A stretch of DNA of 64,000 bases from Acetobacterium wieringae. Its GTDB lineage: Bacteria > Bacillota > Clostridia > Eubacteriales > Eubacteriaceae. The stretch spans positions 1 through 64,000 of the forward strand of contig NZ_LKEU01000020.1 of assembly GCF_001766835.1 (NCBI RefSeq), in the 5' to 3' direction. A program made the translations under genes and the position numbers. Shown piece by piece: positions 52,444-59,803 of this stretch (position 1 is the stretch's first letter; the number at the start of each line of letters is the position of its first letter). The notes beneath the pieces were generated by a model that searched no databases, was not told the origin of the DNA, and saw only the letters and a program-made list of their open reading frames with translations.

Positions 52444-54390
52444 TCAGATCTGATAGCGCTTCCAGATTCCCCATAATTGGATCCCATTTTCCTGGTGGGT
52501 CGGTCTGGCATCGCTGCGGATCATCCGAAGTATACGATTGTGTTCTTTGCTGCCTAATCCATAGAAGTCATTAAATGACCATTTGCTGATATCCGGGGAT
52601 GTCATAATCACAGGATCATTCCGACTGGTGACCAGGTTATAGGGGCGTCGGATTCGACTGACTTCATTGGCGGTCAAAAGCTCCCGTCCCACCAGATTGA
52701 CCGATTGACTGGAATTGGAGGTGTACTGCTGCTGTGACGATGACAGGGAATAGGATGTGGTGGTGTATTTTCCCAGTCGTTCGGATACTTCCTTTTGCGT
52801 TTCCAGATCCTCGGCCTTAAGATAAATCCAGGTTTCACAGTTGGATCGGATGATCCGGGCAATCTCCCTGCCGTATTTTTCTTCCAGTTGGGCCATGGAC
52901 TGCAAAAATAGGTTATAGCGAATCCCCCGACCGCCACCCACTGAAATCTGGGCCGTAAAATCCGGGATCTTGGTAAAGTTTCCAAACTCATCCAACATAT
53001 AATTAATCCGGATCGGCAAGCGCCCGCCCAGCTTATCCGCAAAATCCGACAGCGCACTGTAGACTTGGGTACAGAACAGGGCTGCCAGGGTATAATTGGT
53101 TGTTTTGCCATCAGGCAAGATTATAAAAACCGCCGTGGGTCGACTGCCAATGTCTTTGGGCCGAAAATCCGTTTTCCGGGTCATTTCATAAATCAGCGGA
53201 TTGGTAAAGAGTTTTAAGGTCGTCAGGGCACTGGTGTAAAAACTGCCTTTTGTCTTAGATGGGGCAATATCGGAAATAGCGACAAGCCCCAAAGCCGGGT
53301 GGGTCGGATTTTCGACTTTTAGTTTCTTCATATATTTAACCAACATCATATCGTCCCCCTGTTTGGGAGCTTTACACATCTCGGCAATGAAGTAAAATAC
53401 ATTGGTCAGATTCTGATACTCCGGATTGTCCATGTTTTCAAAGACCACGATCATGATGCAGCTGGCAATAATACTGGCCTCACCGTTGTTCCATAATTTT
53501 TCACCTTTCGGTTCACCGACCAGCATCCCGGTAATATCCCAGACATAATCAATGGCCTGAGACATATTTCCGCTTTCAACCGCATCAATTATTGATTGGA
53601 GAAAGTTGTAGTGATTACTTTTAAGGGGTTCTTTAAAATCCAGAGCGAACACATCAACCCCGCATTTTCTAAGAAAGGGGGCCGTGTAATCATAGTTCTC
53701 ACCTTTGGGATCCGAAACGATTTGCGACTCTCTGGCCATTGCCAGCAGGCCGATGGTTTGCAGGATCACAGTTCGTCCTTTACCACAACGGGTAGCACCG
53801 ATATTTAAACCATGAACATCCTCCCCGATAAAGTAGATCTTTTCATTTCGTAATCCCTGTCGTTCTTTTCCCAAAACTAAACCACCCATTTTGAAATTTC
53901 TTTTGTTTTCCATGATGGTTTTATCAACCCAGTAATTCCCTTTTTTAACCTGTCTTCTTTCCTCCTTTCCGCTGCGTAACAAAAATTGAATAAAGGGATT
54001 ATTCTTTCGAATGACCACGTAATCAAAGACCCGATCCTTCTTGTTCGGATCCAGCCACCGGGCTGAACCATGCTGATTCTGTCCCGCCGGCCGGGGGGTT
54101 TGAATATCCGGGGTTATACTGATCAGTTCACTTTTGTACGTCTTGCTTTGGCCAATAAAAAAAGCCACTGCCATAAATAGGGCAACAGCCAGACAAATGA
54201 GAAACATTTGTGATGTTTTTTCGTTATTAAGCACATCATTTAGCACCTCCCAAATTGGAAAACGATAGATTTCTAAAATACCCTGCCCAGTCATAAAACT
54301 ATCAATGACCCGGATAAAGTAAAGAAACATACTAGCCAATAACATAAAGATGAACACCGCCATGACCGCACGGACAATTTTTAATTTCAC
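52444..54390 (-). CDS. virD4: VirD4/TraG-type coupling protein
   Basis: 648 residues. Two N-terminal membrane helices (about 5-30 and 60-85), Walker A GATRCGKGRT near 196, then IVSDPKGENYDYTAPFL, and Walker B MLDEFGNF near 465. The coupling protein brings the relaxosome and protein substrates to the channel and powers transfer. Its all-alpha domain lies about 260-400 and would be the expected binding place for a C-terminal signal such as the WEPEM tail. All motifs are intact. Confidence 0.95.
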   Translation of the reverse strand: MKLKIVRAVMAVFIFMLLASMFLYFIRVIDSFMTGQGILEIYRFPIWEVLNDVLNNEKTSQMFLICLAVALFMAVAFFIGQSKTYKSELISITPDIQTPRPAGQNQHGSARWLDPNKKDRVFDYVVIRKNNPFIQFLLRSGKEERRQVKKGNYWVDKTIMENKRNFKMGGLVLGKERQGLRNEKIYFIGEDVHGLNIGATRCGKGRTVILQTIGLLAMARESQIVSDPKGENYDYTAPFLRKCGVDVFALDFKEPLKSNHYNFLQSIIDAVESGNMSQAIDYVWDITGMLVGEPKGEKLWNNGEASIIASCIMIVVFENMDNPEYQNLTNVFYFIAEMCKAPKQGDDMMLVKYMKKLKVENPTHPALGLVAISDIAPSKTKGSFYTSALTTLKLFTNPLIYEMTRKTDFRPKDIGSRPTAVFIILPDGKTTNYTLAALFCTQVYSALSDFADKLGGRLPIRINYMLDEFGNFTKIPDFTAQISVGGGRGIRYNLFLQSMAQLEEKYGREIARIIRSNCETWIYLKAEDLETQKEVSERLGKYTTTSYSLSSSQQQYTSNSSQSVNLVGRELLTANEVSRIRRPYNLVTSRNDPVIMTSPDISKWSFNDFYGLGSKEHNRILRMIRSDARPTHQENGIQLWGIWKRYQI

Positions 54391-54401
54391 AATATCACCG
54401 C

Positions 54402-55106
54402 CTATTCCTTAACCCGAACATAATAAAAAGTTCCGGTTTCATTCTCTAGCCTGAGCCGATCCTTCATCACCAGCTCTGCCTGGAAATCGTGGGATGATCC
54501 ATTTATTGTCAGTGTTAATACTCCGTCTGAGAATGTATAACTTCCCTGATCAGGATTGTCCTTTTTTGTGTCATTATCTGATATGGCATAATCATCACAT
54601 ACGGTATAGCTGCCATCGTCTGTCAATATCAGCTGAAGACCGCCTTTTTCATAGTCCCAGGTTCCAACTAGGTTTTTTAAATTAGTTTCTATCGATTCTC
54701 CGCCAATTTTTTCATAGATGAGATTACCACCTTCGGACTTAATTTTTAATGATCCGTTACTTTGCAATTCATAGGGCATGACAATTTTTCCGGCTCCACC
54801 AGTTAAGCTGCTCTGATCCCAATCCTCCTTTGTTCCATCAGCCTTGATTGTATAATCCAAATGGAGGGTAATTTCCTTCTTGTCATAATCATAGGTTCCA
54901 CCCGTATTGGCGTTACCTTTGCCATACCCCATGGTAAAATTTCCATCGTCATTAAGTGCAATGTAGGTATTGCTGTCCTTGTTGTACCATTCGCCGGCAA
55001 GCACCGGCTTTTTAAAGATATCCGTTACCAGATCGGTTATAAAACATCCGCTGGTTACCACAGCCACCATACCAACCATCAATATCAGTAGTATTATTTT
55101 TTTAAT
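54402..55106 (-). CDS. Lipoprotein with lipocalin-like domains, probable ATT start
   Basis: 234 residues if started at ATT 55106. The usual starts (TTG 55082, ATG 55079) would give only a 10-residue stub before the lipobox VTSGC, whereas ATT 55106 gives KKIILLILMVGMVAVVTSGC, a complete lipoprotein signal, and it has AAAGGAGG 10 nt upstream. The mature part has two similar beta-rich domains (LAGEWYNKDSNTYIAL and LVGTWDYEKGGLQLIL) like small lipocalin-type stress proteins. It follows 55.1 kb and ends 12 nt before the VirD4 start. Confidence 0.75.
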   Translation of the reverse strand: MKKIILLILMVGMVAVVTSGCFITDLVTDIFKKPVLAGEWYNKDSNTYIALNDDGNFTMGYGKGNANTGGTYDYDKKEITLHLDYTIKADGTKEDWDQSSLTGGAGKIVMPYELQSNGSLKIKSEGGNLIYEKIGGESIETNLKNLVGTWDYEKGGLQLILTDDGSYTVCDDYAISDNDTKKDNPDQGSYTFSDGVLTLTINGSSHDFQAELVMKDRLRLENETGTFYYVRVKE

Positions 55107-55194
55107 CTCTGTTAATCCTCCTTTCGTTTTTATTTATTCCTTTTAACTGGTATCGAAAAATAACATTCTTTATCCTCCATTTCCTGATTTCCGT

Positions 55195-55258
55195 GTTTCC
55201 CCGGGAAACACATTTGGCTTAATCATCTGTTTTTCTATTTCCTGTTTCCCGAGGAAAC
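55195..55258. repeat. Two palindrome copies, 49 bp apart
   Basis: A variant GTTTCCCCGGGAAAC at 55195 and GTTTCCCGAGGAAAC at 55244. The second begins 9 nt after the primase stop. Confidence 0.95.
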
Positions 55259-55267
55259 AGATTTCCT

Positions 55268-56278
55268 TCAAGCTTCCTGCGCCCACTCATCTTCTGCTTC
55301 TGTTTGAAGGGCTGCGTATTCTCGCTCCTGGCAAATGCTTACTAATAGTTGATTCCAGTCTTTATGCGGTTCTGGCGGAATCTTAAGATCAAAGCTGTAC
55401 TTCCCTGGAAATACTTCTTCAACGGCATTAATTAGTTCCAGGGTATTTTTATGTCCGGGTTTATCGTTATCCAGACACGTCACAATATGTTCAATTTCCG
55501 GGTGTGTCTTCAGATAGTGAATCAGACCAATATGTGCTACGCCATTCAGTGCAATATAGTGATCATCCTTATTTTGATTAATATCCCCAATCAACCGTTT
55601 AATGGTTTGATAGGAGAGCATGTCAATGGGTGCTTCGTATACCAGTACCTGATTTCCTTTGCCTTCATGAACAAAGGGGTAATGTTTGTCTGAGTTTTCT
55701 ACAATCCCTTTAAATGGTTCCTTTCCAGGGACATCGTAGGTACCCCGAAGGGAAATGCTCTTAACTACTCCATTTTCATCAAACCCACAAAAAGCACAAT
55801 TATGATTTTTATCTTCATAGATTTTGTGATGCTTGACATAGTAATTCACCACCTCCGGGGCAATGCAGCGGGTTTTTACCAGATATGCAAAAATCCGCCG
55901 ATAATTGGCGGATTTTTCTGGTGGCTTAAAGATGCCATCATTGGTTTTTTTATACTCCCTAGCTTTTTTGATATAGGTTTTTGCCACCTCACTGGGTTCG
56001 TGATGATGATTGATAAAGGCTGCCAGCTCATGGATTGCTTCACCCATGCTTTTTTTCTCCGTATACATCACAAACTGAATAATCCCACCTCCCGCTTCTT
56101 TTGAATCATCGGAAAGACAATTCCAACGATTTAAATCGGGATCGATAAATAGTCCACCCTGATTCCTGACTTTAACCTGATTCCCGATCTGAACCAGTTC
56201 ATAACCATTGGCCATAGCATAATCAACGATGCTGATCGCTTTGACCTTTTCAAACACTTCCTCCGGTAAACGCCCCAT
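55268..56278 (-). CDS. TOPRIM (DUF3991-type) primase-like protein, WAQEA tail
   Basis: 336 residues. N-terminal DUF3991-like part (about 1-130) with a Cys pair (CAFCG) after it, and a TOPRIM fold: YEAPIDMLS near 214 and CLDNDKPG near 266, with the acidic metal ligands present. Such proteins are primase-like enzymes that start DNA strands on incoming single-stranded DNA in recipients. Ends EDEWAQEA, the second tail subtype. Primase proteins of RP4-like and ColI-like plasmids are known to be exported to the recipient, which fits the export idea. Confidence 0.85.
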   Translation of the reverse strand: MGRLPEEVFEKVKAISIVDYAMANGYELVQIGNQVKVRNQGGLFIDPDLNRWNCLSDDSKEAGGGIIQFVMYTEKKSMGEAIHELAAFINHHHEPSEVAKTYIKKAREYKKTNDGIFKPPEKSANYRRIFAYLVKTRCIAPEVVNYYVKHHKIYEDKNHNCAFCGFDENGVVKSISLRGTYDVPGKEPFKGIVENSDKHYPFVHEGKGNQVLVYEAPIDMLSYQTIKRLIGDINQNKDDHYIALNGVAHIGLIHYLKTHPEIEHIVTCLDNDKPGHKNTLELINAVEEVFPGKYSFDLKIPPEPHKDWNQLLVSICQEREYAALQTEAEDEWAQEA

Positions 56279-56294
56279 TTTTCTCTCCTTTCCT

Positions 56295-56309
56295 GTTTCC
56301 TCGGGAAAC
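56295..56309. repeat. Palindrome copy
   Basis: GTTTCCTCGGGAAAC lying 14 nt before the primase start in the direction of transcription. The next stop codon upstream is about 90 nt away. Confidence 0.95.
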
Positions 56310-56402
56310 AGATTTAAGCATTATTTACCTGCCTGTCACCGTAATCCACTTTCAACTTATCGTGCCTGGATCATAAGGTTTCCAAACTCCTGCATATCAT
56401 CT

Positions 56403-56966
56403 TTATTTAACCCGCTCAAGTATGTATACCTCCCCTTCTTCATCAACTAGTTTTAATTGTCCATTATTAAGGATCCCCCGATAATTATAGCTTCCGGGAA
56501 TACCATCTTTCATAAAACTCATAAAAGTCATTTCCTGTTGCAATTCCTCCGATGTGTAATAATTGATGAATTGCCCCTCAACAACGTGTCCTTCAGTAAA
56601 AAACTGAAAAGAATCGTCACCAATTTGTTTATACATATATTGAATTGAATCTTCATTTATTGAGGTGTCTATGTTTTTACCACTGTAATAATATAAAAAT
56701 CCATCACTATAAAACATGATACGCTTCCATTTACCATTCTCATTTTCCTTATTCTCAAATGAATAACCCTCCATCCGTTCAAAGACGGTTTGAGCTAATA
56801 AATCATCCTTTTCGATACTGTAACTTTTCCAAAATGGAAACAATATAGAAGCTACAGCTATACAAATTCCAACAACGGTAAATCTTGTACGCCTGCGATA
56901 TTTTTCTCTCTCAATTTCTTTTTCCTGTTTACGATATTTTGTAATTTCATTAATTTCATTTAGCAT
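56403..56966 (-). CDS. Unknown single-helix membrane protein
   Basis: 187 residues. A basic N-terminus (KYRKQEKEIEREKYRRR) then one membrane helix (FTVVGICIAVASILFPFW) and an extracytoplasmic domain rich in Tyr and Asp. A lipocalin-like pattern (FYSDGFLYYYSGKN, YNYRGILNNGQLKLVDEEG) resembles the 17342 and 54402 proteins. Family not recognised. Confidence 0.65.
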   Translation of the reverse strand: MLNEINEITKYRKQEKEIEREKYRRRTRFTVVGICIAVASILFPFWKSYSIEKDDLLAQTVFERMEGYSFENKENENGKWKRIMFYSDGFLYYYSGKNIDTSINEDSIQYMYKQIGDDSFQFFTEGHVVEGQFINYYTSEELQQEMTFMSFMKDGIPGSYNYRGILNNGQLKLVDEEGEVYILERVK

Positions 56967-57012
56967 CGGTTGTCCTTTCCAAGTTTACATACTGCACTGG
57001 ATAAATTGACTA

Positions 57013-57276
57013 TTACCACCATAAATAAACAATACAAGGTGCTATGACAAGAATAATTAATCCAATTATTCTTGAAACGAATTTTGCTTGCATAATTCGA
57101 GATATCACAAACACCCCTTCAGTTAAAAATAGAATGATTAGTATAAATGGTAAAACATCGCCAAGCGTATAAAAAAATACTGACCCCCACAGCGTTAAAT
57201 ATGTAAAAGGCATGCTAATATAAATAAGCCATGGCATGATATTTTCAAGAAAATAATTTATCCAGCTTTTGATCAT
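57013..57276 (-). CDS. Small membrane protein
   Basis: 87 residues, three hydrophobic segments (MPWLIYISMPFTYLTLWG, YTLGDVLPFILIILFL, IGLIILVIAPCIVYLWW). No soluble domain. Family not recognised. Confidence 0.55.
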   Translation of the reverse strand: MIKSWINYFLENIMPWLIYISMPFTYLTLWGSVFFYTLGDVLPFILIILFLTEGVFVISRIMQAKFVSRIIGLIILVIAPCIVYLWW

Positions 57277-57327
57277 TTAATTTCTGTCACCTGCAACCGT
57301 ACCATTACCTTCTCCTTTCCATTTCCT

Positions 57328-57342
57328 GTTTCCTCGGGAAAC
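57328..57342. repeat. Palindrome copy
   Basis: GTTTCCTCGGGAAAC starting 4 nt after the stop of the DUF4406-like gene. Confidence 0.95.
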
Positions 57343-57346
57343 AAGC

Positions 57347-57934
57347 TTATGCTTCCTGCGCCCAATCTTCTTCATAATCCAGTTCCGGTTCAAAGCGTTT
57401 TCTTTCGGAAATATCAATAATCTCCAGATCATTCTCAATTCCCTGTTTTAACTGATCAATCCGTTCTTTCATCTGATCGGCTGACACATTGGATCGGGCA
57501 TAGCTTGATACATCCAGTCCCTCGTCGAGTCCGACGCATACCAGTTCCCCCTGTTCATCTGAAAACGCTTCTTTGAATACTCCCTGATAGGCCATAAAAT
57601 CTTTATAGGTTTCCCGATCCATATCCTTCGCAATAATCGGTTTATTCATTTCTTTGGCCAAAATAATCTCACTGATCATCCCTTCAGATAATGTATTTCC
57701 ATGCACCCAGATCTCTTTGCACTGCTTAAGCAGTTCGATCCCCATTTCAAGACCCTTATCCCGCTGGCTTGGGATGGTGTCGTCCAGGTATTGGGTAAAG
57801 ATGGTATGGGGAGCCAGTGGCAGTACATTTAATTCGCTGGCCTGCCGGCACCATTCTTTGGCCCGGTTCATATTTTCTTCCATGCTTCTTTCTTCATTCG
57901 CCTTGAGTGGTGAACACACATATACCATTTTCAT
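57347..57934 (-). CDS. DUF4406/deoxyribosyltransferase-like protein, WAQEA tail
   Basis: 195 residues. VYVCSPLKANEERS at the N-terminus, then PLAPHTIFTQYL, KEIWVHGNTLSEGMISEI and NKPIIAKD, matching the Rossmann-like DUF4406/nucleoside 2-deoxyribosyltransferase-like fold often found on phages and mobile elements. A nucleotide or nucleic-acid base substrate is likely. Ends YEEDWAQEA, stop, 4 nt, palindrome. Start at ATG 57934 with AAGGGGG upstream. Confidence 0.78.
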   Translation of the reverse strand: MKMVYVCSPLKANEERSMEENMNRAKEWCRQASELNVLPLAPHTIFTQYLDDTIPSQRDKGLEMGIELLKQCKEIWVHGNTLSEGMISEIILAKEMNKPIIAKDMDRETYKDFMAYQGVFKEAFSDEQGELVCVGLDEGLDVSSYARSNVSADQMKERIDQLKQGIENDLEIIDISERKRFEPELDYEEDWAQEA

Positions 57935-57948
57935 GTCAGTTATCCCCC

Positions 57949-58089
57949 TTATTTTTGTTTCCTGAGGAAACAGCTTTGAGTCATTACATAAAAAAACAGA
58001 TCATCATTTTTGATATCTGTCTGGTAAGTATCTCCTTCTTTAAGCAGCCCTTTAATCAGAATCGCTTCAAAAAGGGATATCGTCTTCAT
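57949..58089 (-). CDS. Possible small protein overlapping the SSB end
   Basis: 46 codons from ATG 58089 (inside the end of the SSB gene, other frame) through the palindrome at 57957 to TAA 57951. Contains GDTYQTDIKNDDLFFYVM and ends CFLRKQK, the last part coming from the palindrome. Against it: weak ribosome binding site, and part of the DNA (57990-58020) can also be read as a hairpin with seven T that would end the SSB message. Confidence 0.3.
   Translation of the reverse strand: MKTISLFEAILIKGLLKEGDTYQTDIKNDDLFFYVMTQSCFLRKQK
57957..57971. repeat. Palindrome variant with TGA loop
   Basis: GTTTCCTGAGGAAAC, the only copy with TGA between the arms. Confidence 0.9.
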
Positions 58090-58498
58090 CAGCCATTAGA
58101 TGAAAATCCTCATCCAGCCCCATCACTCCATTTCCCATTCCGGTTGACAAGCCATTTTGATAACTGCCGTTATTCTCCTTTCGCTTGGTGGAAATGAAAT
58201 AGACCTCATCGGCCACCACTTCGGTCACGTACCGGCGCTGACCATCCTGGCCATCATAACTCCGCACCTGTAATCGCCCCGACAACCCAATTTGACTGCC
58301 CTTGGATAAATACTGTCCGACAAACTCGGCCTGCTTGCCCCACACCACAATGGGTATAAAATCCGCTTCCTTTTGTCCATCTTTGTTTTTAAAGCGCCGA
58401 TCCGCTGCCAGAGTAAATGTCGCCACGGCATTGCCGGTGGTGGTATTTTTCACCTCCGGATCTCTGGTCAGCCTGCCAATTAGAATTACTTTGTTCAT
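58067..58498 (-). CDS. ssb: Single-stranded DNA-binding protein
   Basis: 143 residues. OB-fold of the SSB family (NKVILIGRLTRDPEVKNT, AVATFTLAADRRFKNKDG, ADFIPIVVWGKQAEFVGQYL), a short Gly-rich linker and the classic acidic tip MADEDDIPF that recruits DNA-processing enzymes. A plasmid-type SSB that coats transferred single strands. Note that the element's own WEPEM-type tails are also acidic with one aromatic residue, so a similar docking principle is conceivable. Confidence 0.95.
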   Translation of the reverse strand: MNKVILIGRLTRDPEVKNTTTGNAVATFTLAADRRFKNKDGQKEADFIPIVVWGKQAEFVGQYLSKGSQIGLSGRLQVRSYDGQDGQRRYVTEVVADEVYFISTKRKENNGSYQNGLSTGMGNGVMGLDEDFHLMADEDDIPF

Positions 58499-58525
58499 AA
58501 CTTCTCCTTTAATTTATATTTCCCT

Positions 58526-58540
58526 GTTTCCCGAGGAAAC
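58526..58540. repeat. Palindrome copy before ssb
   Basis: GTTTCCCGAGGAAAC, lying between the MobC gene end and the SSB start. Confidence 0.95.
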
Positions 58541-58569
58541 AGAAATGAGCCAATAAAAAAAGATCTATC

Positions 58570-59112
58570 TCATTTGCTGATGATTCGATTCAGCTTGATA
58601 TAAATCTCCGTTAGTGTTTTCTGTACTGATTTTAATTCAGGGGCATTGATCTTCCCCATATGACACAGCTTGGTCAATTGATTAAGATTCGTGCCGATCC
58701 TGGTCAGATCCTTTGAAAAATCCTTGAGTCCGTCTAAAACGACTAACTGCCCGCCGGCATAGGTTTCTCTGACATATTGGCCCACTGTCATGTTGGCCAT
58801 TTTTGCGTTGGCTTCTATTTTATCATACATATCCGCTGTACACCGAAACGAAATGGTGCAGGGATAGGTTTGGCTTTTTTCTTTGGCAGCATCAACGGTA
58901 TTTTTAATAACTTCATCCAGATCATCCCGGCTCAGGTAGAAGATCAGGCCCAGCTGCTGCTTAATTTCATCACTGGGAATGGTTAAACCATTTTCATAGC
59001 GATAAATCTTTTTTCGTGAGACTCCCAGCATCGTTGCCAGAGCGTCCTGGGACAACCCTTTATCCAGACGTAAGCTGCATAGTGTCTTCTTTTTTATCTC
59101 AATCACCTCCAT
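58570..59112 (-). CDS. mobC: MobC-type relaxosome protein with N-terminal helix-turn-helix
   Basis: 180 residues. An XRE-type helix-turn-helix in the first 50 residues (LRLDKGLSQDALATMLGVSRKKIYRYENG) is fused to a ribbon-helix-helix/MobC domain (about 75-180: CTISFRCTADMYDKIEANAK, QYVRETYAGG, DLTRIGTNLNQLTKLCHMG). MobC proteins bind oriT and assist the relaxase; HTH fusion is unusual and suggests self-regulation. The ATG 59112 lies 7 nt after GAGG inside the palindrome, so folding of the palindrome could hide the binding site; an ATA 15 nt further, with GGAGG at 8 nt, is another possibility. Confidence 0.85.
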   Translation of the reverse strand: MEVIEIKKKTLCSLRLDKGLSQDALATMLGVSRKKIYRYENGLTIPSDEIKQQLGLIFYLSRDDLDEVIKNTVDAAKEKSQTYPCTISFRCTADMYDKIEANAKMANMTVGQYVRETYAGGQLVVLDGLKDFSKDLTRIGTNLNQLTKLCHMGKINAPELKSVQKTLTEIYIKLNRIISK

Positions 59113-59165
59113 CCTGTTTCCCGAGGAAACAAATCGAACCATTACTGTTTATTTAATGTTTGAAT
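59093..59165. repeat. 73-bp direct duplication, copy 1
   Basis: Identical to 59731-59803 except for one base (c/a at 59135/59773). It spans the last codons of the 59142-59579 gene, its stop, the palindrome, and the mobC start region. Confidence 0.95.
59116..59130. repeat. Palindrome copy at the mobC start
   Basis: GTTTCCCGAGGAAAC inside the 73-bp duplication, 11 nt after the stop of the 59142-59579 gene and 3 nt before the mobC ATG. Confidence 0.95.
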
Positions 59166-59579
59166 ATCTTCATTTGTCGTCGCTTTCTGATCCAATCTTA
59201 AAAGTTGAAGCAAAGCCTTATTTTCATCTTCGAGCATCTTATTTTTATTTTGCAATATTTCTACATTTGTGAAGTATTTTTTCAGATTCTCTAAGTCGTC
59301 AGAGATTTGGCTTACATCGATTGAATGTACTGTTGCACATGCTATCTGTCTACGGATAGAATTGTGATTTGCTTCAAACTCATTTCTTAAACAATTAAAA
59401 TCTTTAATCATTTCATCACTTTTATCATCAATTTTCTTTAGACTCTCTATGACATCATCAAACATAGTTGGATTTGCAGACTCGTTTAATTGTAGATCCT
59501 CAATTCTAAAAAGTTCATAGATTATATAAAATACACTTGTAATACACGCTCCAGCAAATAGCCATAGAACTTCATTCAT
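59142..59579 (-). CDS. Membrane-anchored coiled-coil protein ending IQTLNKQ
   Basis: 145 residues. One membrane helix at 3-19 (VLWLFAGACITSVFYIIY) then a charged coiled coil (SLKKIDDKSDEMIKDFNC, NVEILQNKNKMLEDENKALLQLL). Ends EDIQTLNKQ; the last residues come from the 73-bp duplication shared with the 59780-60241 gene. Family not recognised. Confidence 0.7.
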   Translation of the reverse strand: MNEVLWLFAGACITSVFYIIYELFRIEDLQLNESANPTMFDDVIESLKKIDDKSDEMIKDFNCLRNEFEANHNSIRRQIACATVHSIDVSQISDDLENLKKYFTNVEILQNKNKMLEDENKALLQLLRLDQKATTNEDIQTLNKQ

Positions 59580-59730
59580 TTATCAACCATCCTCCCCAAC
59601 TTTACACACCGTAGTTCGTGAAATTACACTTTTTACTGAAATTGATCATTAGCATCATTAATTTTTATGATAACACGCTTCAATATCAAAGCATTTTCTG
59701 CCAGATTATAATTTTTCGCCATGCTCCATC

Positions 59731-59803
59731 TTTATCTCAATCACCTCCATCCTGTTTCCCGAGGAAACAAATAGAACCATTACTGTTTATTTAATGTTTG
59801 AAT
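59731..59803. repeat. 73-bp direct duplication, copy 2
   Basis: 72 of 73 bases match 59093-59165. It holds the end of the 59780-60241 gene, a palindrome (59754-59768) and the mobC-type ribosome binding site, after which only very short frames follow. Confidence 0.95.
59754..59768. repeat. Palindrome copy in the second duplication
   Basis: GTTTCCCGAGGAAAC, 11 nt after the stop of the 59780-60241 gene. Confidence 0.95.

Noticed and set aside
58067..58498. SSB tip DDIPF as a twelfth WEPEM-type tail
   Set aside because: It is the standard tip of the SSB family and has no Trp or the W-x-x-x pattern; only the general idea of an acidic docking tail is shared.
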